Below, piece by piece: positions 33,865-42,257 of a stretch of DNA of 58,020 bases. Below the pieces are notes generated by a model, which searched no databases, had not been told where the DNA came from, and worked only from the letters and a program-made list of their open reading frames with translations. Source of the DNA: Sulfurivermis sp040755915 (lineage in GTDB: Bacteria > Pseudomonadota > Gammaproteobacteria > Thiohalomonadales > Thiohalomonadaceae); the NCBI GenBank assembly GCA_040755915.1, contig JBFLWM010000029.1:1-58020 (forward strand), written 5' to 3'. Each line of letters starts with the position of its first letter. Position 1 is the first letter of the stretch. A program made the position numbers and the translations under genes.

Positions 33865-34823
33865 GACGCGGTACTCCGCACCAGTTCAATTTGCAGCAAC
33901 GCCCCGGCATCTTCTTCTACAGGACGCGCCAGGCCGTGCGCCAGCAACATCTCACGCAACACACGACGCTCTTCGGGCATTTCAACCAGGCAACGCAGAT
34001 ATTCCAGAAAGTGCTCTTCCATCTGATGCTCGCGGGTGATGTATCCCGTGAGGTAGGTCCATTGCATGGGAAACCGGCCGGGGGCCAGATGCACGTTGTA
34101 CCAATGCCAGAAAGCGATGGTAAGCAGCGCGAGCAGGGCCTCATGCGGATGGGACAGGCGCATAATCTCCTGGAAGTGCGACGCCACAGAAACCGGCAGT
34201 ATGCTGGCCCACACATCGGGAAACAGGAAGCTCGATCCCGATACCACCATCACCGTATTGCCGAAGGCGGCAGCGAAGTAATGGATTTTCTGCTTGTACA
34301 TGAACTTGTCCATCTCCGGACGCTGCGCCCGTTTGCCGGCAAAATACAGCATGTCCTCCTTGAAATCACGCGCATCCTTCCACAATGGAATGATCGTGCG
34401 ACGAATATCGAAGTGGCGTGCGCCGATGCGCTGAATAGTGCCAAACAGCAAGGTGCCCACGTGATAAACCATGGACACAATCATCACCACCGCAAGCGTA
34501 CGATGGACCACGCGTGTCACTTCCACACCGCCCAGCAGGTTATTGAATGGCGCCGCCCAGAACGCATCGTTGTAATAAATTGGCAGACCGGTGAATGCCA
34601 GCAGCAGGAAGGTTGTAAACGTCAGGAGATGCTGAATGCGAATATGGATGTTGTAACGCGGCAGATCGCCAATCGGATTGGATACCACGTTTTTATACAT
34701 CCGTTTGCGGTCATCCGGCATCATGGCAATCAGCTCGTCCAGCTCCTTGATTTCGTCCCAGGAGAGCTCGCGCTGCCGGATACTGGTTTCCAGAACCGCT
34801 TTGGCTTCATTGGAAAGTTTCAT
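33861..34823 (-). CDS. Membrane cytochrome b (formate dehydrogenase gamma/b561-like)
   Basis: A 320-residue protein with a soluble N-terminal stretch (about 1-55) and four to five membrane spans. Histidines His65, His107, His121, His227, His240 and His245 lie in or near spans and could bind two b haems, as in the gamma subunits of formate dehydrogenase and hydrogenase. Its expected role is exchange of electrons between quinone and periplasmic cytochromes. GAGGAC precedes the ATG by 4 nt. It is grouped with the octahaem gene upstream and the small and trihaem genes downstream. Confidence 0.85.
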   Translation of the reverse strand: MKLSNEAKAVLETSIRQRELSWDEIKELDELIAMMPDDRKRMYKNVVSNPIGDLPRYNIHIRIQHLLTFTTFLLLAFTGLPIYYNDAFWAAPFNNLLGGVEVTRVVHRTLAVVMIVSMVYHVGTLLFGTIQRIGARHFDIRRTIIPLWKDARDFKEDMLYFAGKRAQRPEMDKFMYKQKIHYFAAAFGNTVMVVSGSSFLFPDVWASILPVSVASHFQEIMRLSHPHEALLALLTIAFWHWYNVHLAPGRFPMQWTYLTGYITREHQMEEHFLEYLRCLVEMPEERRVLREMLLAHGLARPVEEDAGALLQIELVRSTAS

Positions 34824-34858
34824 GTTCGTCCTCGTGCAAATTCGTTGGTATGCGGCAA

Positions 34859-36004
34859 TCAGGAATCCAGCCCATTACGGCGCCGGCGCCATGAGCTGCC
34901 ACGAACAAAACGCCAGCTCACACCATCGCGCAACCGCCCAATGGTCTCCACAAAAGCCATACCTATCAGACCGATCATCACTGCATCACCAACGATGGTA
35001 TAGATCAGGTCGGCGTAGTAGTTGAATGGATTGATTGATTTTGCACTGGTCGGATGCGGATCAATGGCTGCGTAATTGGCGTCTGCCACTTTATGACAGC
35101 GCTGACATGTCTCAACCCGGTTATTGGCATGTACCGGCGACACCGGATCACGCGACGGCCGCAACTCATGCACACTCATGTAGTAATTTTCGGACGCAGC
35201 ATGGCAATCAAGGCAATTCGCCACGTCCGTCGTGCCGTACTTGGTCATCTTGCCGTGGAAACTGAACTGATATGACTCACCGGCAATGGGGAACTTTTGT
35301 CCGAGCTTGCGGCCCTCGCCATCTGCCAACTGGACGCGCCGCTCAACCAATTCCTTGTCGGCATGACAAGACAGACACAGGGCGACAATTTCCTGCGACG
35401 AACGTTTTACCTCACGAATACGCCGACTCGTATGGTTGTACCATTTCTCCGCGAACTGCTGGTCCTCGTGACAGACAACGCAACGCTCGATGATATGCTT
35501 GGGCGGCGCCTCTTCGGCGGCGTTGTACAGCGGATTGGTATGACAGGTGATGCAGTAAGGTTTGTCGGAATCGGGGCCCGCCTCCACCTTCTTGCGGCCG
35601 TGCACACTTTCCTTGAAGGCATCGTTGATAGGCTTGTGGCTGAACGGCTTCCCGGTTGACGGGTTGGTCACCGAATGACACTCACTGTCGCAGCGAACGC
35701 CCTGCAGAATGGGTTTGTGCGGCAACTCCTTTATCTCGCTATGACAATCGCGACAGGGCACATTGCGGTGTACCGTACGCGAAAACACCTCGGGCAGGAT
35801 GTAGTAGCTCTTCTGCACACCCTCCTCGGTAACGCGACCCATCTTGGGATACTTATGGCACATCAGGCAGGCCTCATCATCCTCGAATGCCATGACCTGC
35901 GCACCAGACAACAGCAGCAGCATAATGACCAGTAGCCAGCCGCAACGGCCTCTGCCCACCTGCCCCCCTCCCCGGCTTCGCTCAAACATCGTCTTCCACC
36001 CCAT
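34859..36004 (-). CDS. Octahaem cytochrome c with C-terminal membrane anchor and one CxxxCH site
   Basis: A 381-residue protein with a signal or anchor peptide, seven CxxCH sites (CLMCH, CRDCH, CITCH, CVVCH, CLSCH, CLDCH, CQRCH) and one CDSECH site with three residues between the cysteines. A C-terminal span (about YADLIYTIVGDAVMIGLIGM) ends in a strongly basic tail (FVRGSSWRRRRNG), which puts the C-terminus in the cytoplasm. It is probably the periplasmic partner of cytochrome b. The start at 36004 has GGAGGAG 10 nt upstream; a later ATG at 35989 is possible. Confidence 0.85.
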   Translation of the reverse strand: MGWKTMFERSRGGGQVGRGRCGWLLVIMLLLLSGAQVMAFEDDEACLMCHKYPKMGRVTEEGVQKSYYILPEVFSRTVHRNVPCRDCHSEIKELPHKPILQGVRCDSECHSVTNPSTGKPFSHKPINDAFKESVHGRKKVEAGPDSDKPYCITCHTNPLYNAAEEAPPKHIIERCVVCHEDQQFAEKWYNHTSRRIREVKRSSQEIVALCLSCHADKELVERRVQLADGEGRKLGQKFPIAGESYQFSFHGKMTKYGTTDVANCLDCHAASENYYMSVHELRPSRDPVSPVHANNRVETCQRCHKVADANYAAIDPHPTSAKSINPFNYYADLIYTIVGDAVMIGLIGMAFVETIGRLRDGVSWRFVRGSSWRRRRNGLDS

Positions 36005-36059
36005 CTTTTGTTTACTCCTCCGCAAGCCGCTGCACTTGCTCCATCATGCCTTCGGCATC

Positions 36060-37064
36060 TTATTTATCGTGACAGGTGACACATATTTCCTGTACTCCGC
36101 GGCGCAAACGTCGTATGCCATCCGCCCCCACATCGGCCCGTGCCTGGAACTGCACACCCCGCTCATGCGGGTTGTGACAGGTTGCACAGGTGACTTTTCC
36201 GCTGATGGGGTCCAGCGGCAGCATCTCTTTGCCCTCAAGTTCGATGCCGGCTATGCGCTCCAGCACTTGTGCCGATGGGACCACCATATGATTGGGACCA
36301 CCCTTGCCGAGAGAGCCCGGAGCATAGCGTGCCCAACCGCCACCAGGATGCATCCGCCATGGATGACAGCCGGTGCAGAGTTGGGACAGTTGTTCCACCA
36401 CATTGAACTGTACATCGGTCACCCCGCGCGCAGTTTTTCTGTCCGGCATGGCACTATGGCATACAAAGCAACGCGCCCCATCCAGCACTCCCTCATCTGA
36501 AATCTGGTCGTGTGGATTGAAACGTTCATACTGTTGCCTGTCGTGGCAGCGGAAACACAGCTCGGTCCGCGCCACATAAGGTCCACCGCGAAAAAAAAAC
36601 GGATTCAACCCCTGTTCCCTGCTCCGCTCCTCCTTGCACTGCATCGGCAGGTCATGGCAAGTCAGGCAACTCACCACATTGCCGTTCCGCACCACGGCCT
36701 GATAGAAGTCGTCAGGCATCCGTTCGACGAACTCCGGCGGCGGTGTCATACCTACCGCATGGATATAAGCCGACACACTGGCTGTCTCGTGACAGCTGTT
36801 GCACAACATGTTGGCGTCGGTCTGCCGCAACTGCACCGCAGCCGGGTCCCCGACATGACATGCGGCACAGCCATCCCTGCGCCAGTGCGGATTGGGAACC
36901 TCGTCAGGCTGCAGTTCACCACTCTCCAGCTGCTGCAAAATAAGGTCCGGGTTCTGTAGCAGGATTTTTTCGCGCTCTGCATCAGCAGCCACAGGCGGCG
37001 ATATGCCGCCGACCAGCGCGATGGCACAGACGACTGCCCGGTATAGCCATGCTCGTTGCATCAT
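36060..37064 (-). CDS. Exported octahaem cytochrome c
   Basis: A 334-residue protein with a signal peptide (cleavage near PPVAAD) and eight CxxCH sites, the last (CVTCHDK) at the very C-terminus. A Cys-containing stretch LPMQCKEERS is not a haem site. There is no membrane anchor, so it is likely periplasmic and could carry electrons between the inner-membrane module and the outer-membrane barrel. The ATG overlaps the stop of the PQQ-like propeller gene (ATGA), making a fourth propeller-cytochrome pair. Confidence 0.88.
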   Translation of the reverse strand: MMQRAWLYRAVVCAIALVGGISPPVAADAEREKILLQNPDLILQQLESGELQPDEVPNPHWRRDGCAACHVGDPAAVQLRQTDANMLCNSCHETASVSAYIHAVGMTPPPEFVERMPDDFYQAVVRNGNVVSCLTCHDLPMQCKEERSREQGLNPFFFRGGPYVARTELCFRCHDRQQYERFNPHDQISDEGVLDGARCFVCHSAMPDRKTARGVTDVQFNVVEQLSQLCTGCHPWRMHPGGGWARYAPGSLGKGGPNHMVVPSAQVLERIAGIELEGKEMLPLDPISGKVTCATCHNPHERGVQFQARADVGADGIRRLRRGVQEICVTCHDK

Positions 37065-38158
37065 TGCAATCGCACTAACTCGCCGGTAAGCGTGGTGACA
37101 AACACACCCTTGACCGAAAGTGCCGGCTGGGCATGCACCGCGCCGCTCACGAACCTGCGCCCGGCCAACTTTCCATGTTCCAGATCCAGCGTCACCACCT
37201 CACCGCTCATGGTCCCCAGCAGGGCACGCCCGTTACGCCCCAGTATCGGACCATGCCGAAGCTCACCGCCGATGCCAAGCCGCCATTCCACATTGCCATC
37301 GTCGCGATTGAGCGCCACTACTTCACCATTACGACATGCGACGTGCACCCGACCGCCGTCCAGCAGCCCCGCCCCCTGCGGCCAGTCTGCGAAGGCGGTA
37401 CGCCACAGCACTGCACCATCACTCTGCCGCAGCGCGTACAGATGACGGTCATAACTGCCGATGTAGATGCGACCGTCCGCGACTACCGGCGCCGCATACA
37501 TGGCGGAACCAAGGAGGGTACGCCAGCGCATCACGCCAGTGCGAGCCTCTACCGCATAGAACCAGGCGTTTTTCACCCCAAAATATACGGTGTCGTCAGC
37601 ATAAGTGGCCGGCGCATACAGGCCGCCATATTTGTAGTCCGGTGCCTCGAAGCGCCAGCGCAAACGGCCACTGTCGGCCGCCAGGGCATACATGTAGTGG
37701 TCAGTGGCCCCGACATAGACAGTGTCAGTGCTGGCCAATAATGCAGCCACAACACGTCCACCGGTGCGAAATTCCCACGCCTGCTTTCCCGTATTCCGTT
37801 CCAGCGCGCGCACAATGCCGTCCTTTCCGCCGATAACCAGCCAGCGCCCGACCAGTACCGGCGTCGCCGACATTTCGCTGCTGTTCTCCATCCCCCAGAA
37901 CAATTTTCCACTGTCCGCATTTCGTGCCTGTACCGCACGCCCGGCCACCGTAAAAACAACATTGTCGCCAACTATGGCGGAAGAATACGCAATATCGCCC
38001 AAGGGCTGTTGCCACAGTACTGCGGGCTGTGCCGCGATGGAGGCAGTACCGTGACTGCTGCGCTGTGCATCGCCCCCCAATTGTGACCATGCCATCCCCG
38101 GCAACGGCCGGCACAGTGCCGCAACCAAAAACCAGCTGAACAGCCTCGTGCACACCAT
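37061..38158 (-). CDS. Exported PQQ-like beta-propeller protein
   Basis: A 365-residue protein with a signal peptide (cleavage near GMAWSQ) and about seven to eight repeats of the PQQ-propeller type, for example TVYVGATDHYMYALAADSGR followed by LRWRF and GRIYIGSYDRHLYALRQSDG. No enzyme active site is evident; the repeats resemble BamB-like scaffolds more than dehydrogenases. The ATG overlaps the stop of the beta-barrel gene (TGATG). A role in assembling or gating the barrel-cytochrome pair is inferred. Confidence 0.85.
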   Translation of the reverse strand: MVCTRLFSWFLVAALCRPLPGMAWSQLGGDAQRSSHGTASIAAQPAVLWQQPLGDIAYSSAIVGDNVVFTVAGRAVQARNADSGKLFWGMENSSEMSATPVLVGRWLVIGGKDGIVRALERNTGKQAWEFRTGGRVVAALLASTDTVYVGATDHYMYALAADSGRLRWRFEAPDYKYGGLYAPATYADDTVYFGVKNAWFYAVEARTGVMRWRTLLGSAMYAAPVVADGRIYIGSYDRHLYALRQSDGAVLWRTAFADWPQGAGLLDGGRVHVACRNGEVVALNRDDGNVEWRLGIGGELRHGPILGRNGRALLGTMSGEVVTLDLEHGKLAGRRFVSGAVHAQPALSVKGVFVTTLTGELVRLQ

Positions 38159-39972
38159 CAGAAACGCACCCCGAAACGGCGTCGTCCATACAGCATGATC
38201 GACTGTTCGTACTGATCTATTGCCCCCTGATCCGATTCGCGCAGGCGATATTGCAGACGGAACTGCCACATGCCGCGTGTATACGTGGCATCGCCCTCCG
38301 CCACATTGCGATGCAGCGTATCGCCGGTCGAGTAATCCTCGATTTCATGCCGCAACAACATGCCGTACTGGGTGTTTCCGGCACCCTGCAGCACGCCCGT
38401 CAGACGCGCCTGGATCTGGCTGCGACTGGTTGAGTTGCTACTTCTGGACGTGAAGCTGTCGACGGGTTCGCCTGCCAGATCATAAATGGTAGTGATCAAC
38501 GTGCTGTCACCATCATTGCGGGTATGCGCCGCACTCATGATCAGGCTCGACATGGCCCGCAGGCGACGGGTCCACGAAAGGGTAAGACGCTGATTCTGCG
38601 TCCGCCGCTCACCCTGGCTGTCGTTTTCCCGGTACTCACGCAACTCGGCCACCGCGTTCAGCGTATCGCGCACACTGGGTACGCTGGTTACCGCATAACG
38701 AACATTATGCTCCACACTGTCACGCAGCCCGGTGTAGAGAGACAAGCGGTATTCGGCATTATCCTGCCACAGTTGATTGGCGTTACGCGCATAGCCGAAA
38801 TTCATGCCATGGCGCACCGTTGAGGAATCGCCATCGACCAGTGTTTCGTCATCGCGCTGCTCCAGTGTCAGCGTATATCCGCCGTGCAGCCGAAACTCGC
38901 CCAGCGTGTTGTTGTAACGAACGCCGCTCTCGGCGGCATAGTAATCAATATTGGCAGTCGCTTCGTTTGCAATCGCGGTGCGACGAACAGTTACTGCGGC
39001 GTGCTGCTGCCAGCGCGAGTTGTAGATATAGTCCAGGCCGGCACGCCCGCTGTAGGTAGAAGTCGAATTGTCATTGACTTCATTGCGACTACTGCTCACC
39101 GTGTAGTTATGACGCAATTTTTCGTTGGCCTGAAGATTCAGGTTTACAGTACCTGAAAAAAATTGGCTATCCTGCACCTGAAGCGGGTCCGTTTCGGCAA
39201 TCCCGCTCCAGATATCACGCCGATCGTAGTAGGTCGCATTGGCGGTAAGATAGGCAGTGGGGCTCAATGTCGTTCGGTCACTAAGAAAGAAATGATCTTG
39301 CCGCCGCGATGAACCATCCAGATGATCAGTCATGTTGTAGTAGCGATATCCGTAGCTCATGTCGGAGGCAGCCCCCGCAGCCGTCTTGAATCGCTTCGAC
39401 GCCTCCAGCGCAGCATTCTCGATGGTTTCATCACGCTGAACCACATCACCGGTAGCGAGATTGTCGATGCGGTTCGCCGACAATCGCACGGCCCCCAGCA
39501 ACGATGAACCGAAGCCCCAGCTGCCGCCGACAGTTTCGGTGTCCAATTCATAGGCTGGCGCGGCATAGTCGGCAACCGTGCTGCGCGAGCGGCTGGCGTT
39601 CAGCGTCAACGGGTTGGAGCGGGCGCCGAACCAACTGGTGTTCACGTTATATCCCACCAGGCCATATTCGCTATCGCCACGGCTGGTCCATGTCTCCGTT
39701 TCCCGCAGGTTGAGTCCGACGTTGAAACGCAAAAAACGTGGATCCCATATGTGGCCGGAGCCCGCCAGGTCCAGCTCCTGGCGCATTTGCTGCCGCGTGT
39801 AGGGAGTGCCGCCACTGTCATAGGTATAGTCCTCCATCCACAGGCCGATGGCCCCCGACAGCGCATACGGCGAAGCCGTATCCGCCAGCGACATCGCCGG
39901 CAGACGTAACGGCACTACGACAGCCGTCAGGCACAGCCATCGCCCCAGTATCTCCGCACGTATGGTAATCAC
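38158..39972 (-). CDS. Outer-membrane beta-barrel (porin-like) protein
   Basis: A 604-residue protein with a signal peptide (cleavage near AMSLADT), then alternating polar and hydrophobic strands with many Tyr, Arg, Asn and Ser residues, and a C-terminal Phe (RRRFGVRF), the classical end of outer-membrane barrels. About 22-26 strands could be expected from the length. It has no Cys haem motifs. Set among multihaem cytochromes, it is the best candidate for the barrel of a porin-cytochrome conduit. A weak GTG start at 39972 is used; no ATG is available upstream of the signal peptide. Confidence 0.82.
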   Translation of the reverse strand: MITIRAEILGRWLCLTAVVVPLRLPAMSLADTASPYALSGAIGLWMEDYTYDSGGTPYTRQQMRQELDLAGSGHIWDPRFLRFNVGLNLRETETWTSRGDSEYGLVGYNVNTSWFGARSNPLTLNASRSRSTVADYAAPAYELDTETVGGSWGFGSSLLGAVRLSANRIDNLATGDVVQRDETIENAALEASKRFKTAAGAASDMSYGYRYYNMTDHLDGSSRRQDHFFLSDRTTLSPTAYLTANATYYDRRDIWSGIAETDPLQVQDSQFFSGTVNLNLQANEKLRHNYTVSSSRNEVNDNSTSTYSGRAGLDYIYNSRWQQHAAVTVRRTAIANEATANIDYYAAESGVRYNNTLGEFRLHGGYTLTLEQRDDETLVDGDSSTVRHGMNFGYARNANQLWQDNAEYRLSLYTGLRDSVEHNVRYAVTSVPSVRDTLNAVAELREYRENDSQGERRTQNQRLTLSWTRRLRAMSSLIMSAAHTRNDGDSTLITTIYDLAGEPVDSFTSRSSNSTSRSQIQARLTGVLQGAGNTQYGMLLRHEIEDYSTGDTLHRNVAEGDATYTRGMWQFRLQYRLRESDQGAIDQYEQSIMLYGRRRFGVRF

Positions 39973-40062
39973 TCAGAAACCCAGCGCAGCACCGCCGCAC
40001 GACGCCCTCAGTCATGACCTCCGGCCGCTGCCAGCAGCCGCCCCCATCGCCCACCCCGCTGT

Positions 40063-40098
40063 GGCATGACCGGCTATCAGGAAGACACCGGTCATGCC
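40063..40098 (-). terminator. Hairpin downstream of the tetrahaem gene
   Basis: GGCATGACCGG (40063-40073) and CCGGTCATGCC (40088-40098) form a perfect 11-bp stem with a 14-nt loop, 16 nt after the tetrahaem stop. No T run follows on the minus strand. It may partly terminate or protect the 3' end, allowing more tetrahaem mRNA than downstream mRNA. Confidence 0.5.
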
Positions 40099-40113
40099 GC
40101 CGTCACAAGAGTG

Positions 40114-40803
40114 TTACTTGTTATGGCATTCCAGGCACAGGGCGCTGCCGTTCATGCTGGCACGCAAGAAGGCGCCTTCGCTGTCGCTGGTATGCGGATC
40201 ATGACAGGAGGCACACTGCACCTTGCCATTGAACACAAGCGCGTTGGGCAGTGTTGTCGGATCATTCAATCCGCCGTCATTCGACACCAGGGTGGCATCG
40301 TAGGTGAAATTGACCGGATGGTCGTTGGTCAGGTCAGTGCCGAGATTACTGCTGATGGCCGGCAAGGTTCCATCCCCATCAACACCGCTCATCGTGGTTG
40401 TGCCATTGATGTTGGAAACATTATTGAGCGAGTTGATCGCCACGGTGCCGTCGTGACACGACAGGCACAGGTTTGTCACCACCGCATCGGCTTCAGATGC
40501 GGCAGCGACATCGGCGGTATCGGTGGCATCGAAGGTCGGACTGGTATACACGCCATAGCTGGCGGTCGTCGACAGGGTGTGGTTCCACAGCGGAATGTTG
40601 TCATTCTTGATCGCATCGTGCGGCGTATGACAGAAAATGCATATCTCAGGATTGTCAGTCGACTTGATGGTGCCGGTACCGGACGAAGAAAGGTTGTGCT
40701 TGGTAAGGGCAATGCCGGCCTGGGCCGGACCGGCCAGAACGAACAGCACGGCGGCGGCGAGGCCGAATACGCGCATGTGGTGACCCACGGTCTTGATGCT
40801 CAT
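40114..40803 (-). CDS. Exported tetrahaem cytochrome c, OmcE-like layout
   Basis: A 229-residue protein with a signal peptide (cleavage near GPAQAG) and four CxxCH sites. The order TKHNL, ICIFCHTPH, PLWNHTL, CLSCHDGTVA, DHPVNFTYD, CASCHDPH, FLR and CLECHNK at the C-terminus resembles the small tetrahaem cytochromes of the OmcE group, which polymerise into extracellular filaments; this comparison is from memory, not an alignment. A strong GGAGGAG site precedes the start by 5 nt, and a hairpin follows the gene, so high expression is plausible. It lies 57 nt after an NHL lipoprotein gene. Confidence 0.85.
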   Translation of the reverse strand: MSIKTVGHHMRVFGLAAAVLFVLAGPAQAGIALTKHNLSSSGTGTIKSTDNPEICIFCHTPHDAIKNDNIPLWNHTLSTTASYGVYTSPTFDATDTADVAAASEADAVVTNLCLSCHDGTVAINSLNNVSNINGTTTMSGVDGDGTLPAISSNLGTDLTNDHPVNFTYDATLVSNDGGLNDPTTLPNALVFNGKVQCASCHDPHTSDSEGAFLRASMNGSALCLECHNK

Positions 40804-40860
40804 GATGACTCCTCCAATTGTTGTTGCTTAATAATAGTTATGCTCCCGATCACAGCCGGC

Positions 40861-41952
40861 CTAACGGGCCGTTGTGCCGGAAGTGCTCCCCCCAGACTGC
40901 GCCGACCCCAGGTATTGAAACACCTGGACCCGTGCATTCACCGAATCCACCACATACAGCCGGTCTGTCGCAGACATGTACATCCCGGCCGGGATCCAGA
41001 ATCTCCCGGGTTCCCTCCCCAGAGAACCAACGAACAACATGATGTTTCCGTTGACATCGAATATCTGAAAATTGTTGAACGCCGCATCCGCCAGATAGAC
41101 ATGGCCCTCGCTGTCCAGCGCGATCCCCTTGGGGCGCCCCATGCTGCCGAACGCGTCACCTGCCCGACCGAAGTTGCGCAACGGGCTGCCATCTCCCGCC
41201 AGTATCTGGACGCGGAAATTGCCGCTGTCCACCACATACAGGTTGCCGTCCTTGTCCACTGTCAGATTGACCGGGAAGTTGAACTGGCCCGGCTCACTGC
41301 CACGCTCGCCGAAACTGGTGATGAATCGGCCATCCATGCCATACACCACAATACGGTGTGCCTTGGTATCGGCCACATAGATGCGTCCACGCGCCTCATC
41401 GATGGCCAGGCCGGTAGGACGCTGCAGGTTTTCCGCCTTGCCCAGGGAGAGCAGTGTCTTGCCCTGGGGTGAATAGACATTGAGGCGGGCATGCACCGAG
41501 TCGGTGACGTAGAGATTTCCCTTGCTGTCCAGCCGCACCTCGATGGGGGAGACGACGCGCGACTGGGCATCGGTACGGAAGGGGCGCAGGGTCTTGGCCT
41601 GCAGATCGAACACCATGACGCTACGCAACTTGGTGTCGGCCACGTAGATGCGCTGGCCGTCGGCGCTGACCGTCACGCCATAGGGCTTTTCCAGGGCGGG
41701 AACGACCTTGTTGTCACCCAGCAGGAGCTCCTTGAAACCCGGTCCGCTACCCAGGTCGTTCTGGCTGTGGTATTCAGCCACATAGCGGATGCGCGGCGCC
41801 TCCGGCGGTGCCGGCCAGACCAACTCACCGGTATCGGGGCGTTGCGGCGCGGCGGCGCACCCTGCCAGCAACGCCATGGCGACGCATACCAGCACTCCGC
41901 ACCAACGGCGGCTGGCCTGCACTGCCCCAATGCGATTTGGTCTTTCCTCCAT
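40861..41952 (-). CDS. NHL-repeat beta-propeller lipoprotein
   Basis: A 363-residue protein with a lipobox (ALLAGCAA, Cys near residue 31) followed by LVWPAPPEAPRIRYV and about six NHL blades, such as KGIALDSEGHVYLADAAFNN. It is a paralogue of the protein at 27584. As a lipoprotein it probably faces the periplasm or cell surface. It is the first gene of the minus-strand cluster, with GGAG 5 nt before the ATG, and forms the first propeller-cytochrome pair with the tetrahaem gene. A docking or polymerisation-starter role is only a suggestion. Confidence 0.87.
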   Translation of the reverse strand: MEERPNRIGAVQASRRWCGVLVCVAMALLAGCAAAPQRPDTGELVWPAPPEAPRIRYVAEYHSQNDLGSGPGFKELLLGDNKVVPALEKPYGVTVSADGQRIYVADTKLRSVMVFDLQAKTLRPFRTDAQSRVVSPIEVRLDSKGNLYVTDSVHARLNVYSPQGKTLLSLGKAENLQRPTGLAIDEARGRIYVADTKAHRIVVYGMDGRFITSFGERGSEPGQFNFPVNLTVDKDGNLYVVDSGNFRVQILAGDGSPLRNFGRAGDAFGSMGRPKGIALDSEGHVYLADAAFNNFQIFDVNGNIMLFVGSLGREPGRFWIPAGMYMSATDRLYVVDSVNARVQVFQYLGSAQSGGSTSGTTAR

Positions 41953-42257
41953 CTGCGCTCCGCCCTATCTCCCGGTTCCGGCCGGCGTGATATTCGCTTT
42001 TGTTATAAGGATATTGCTGCTATTTATATAATCTATATAGCTATGTTTTTTTTTTATTGATGGCGAATGTAGCAGCACTGTACACGCAAATGCAATAACC
42101 CTTTAATCAACATGACATATATCAGTTTTTGCTGTTATTCCAATTACCTACGAATCCAGCCCCGCAATCCATCATTGCCGCAAATACGCTACACTCGCCG
42201 CTCAATCGTTTGCCTGAAAATGTCATGCCACCGGCTGCAAAAGAGGGAGTAGTCACC
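41953..42257. promoter_or_regulatory. AT-rich divergent promoter region
   Basis: This 305-nt gap between the minus-strand cluster and the plus-strand trio is much more AT-rich than its surroundings. It contains T10 at 42046-42055 and a TATATAATCTATATAG stretch. On the minus strand TTGCAT and TACATT with an 18-bp spacer are a possible weak promoter. I see no clear FNR or Fur box. No gene is supported here. Confidence 0.45.

Noticed and set aside
37061..38158. PQQ-dependent dehydrogenase
   Set aside because: Only propeller repeats are seen; length (365 residues) and lack of catalytic Asp/Glu or haem domain point to a scaffold-like propeller.
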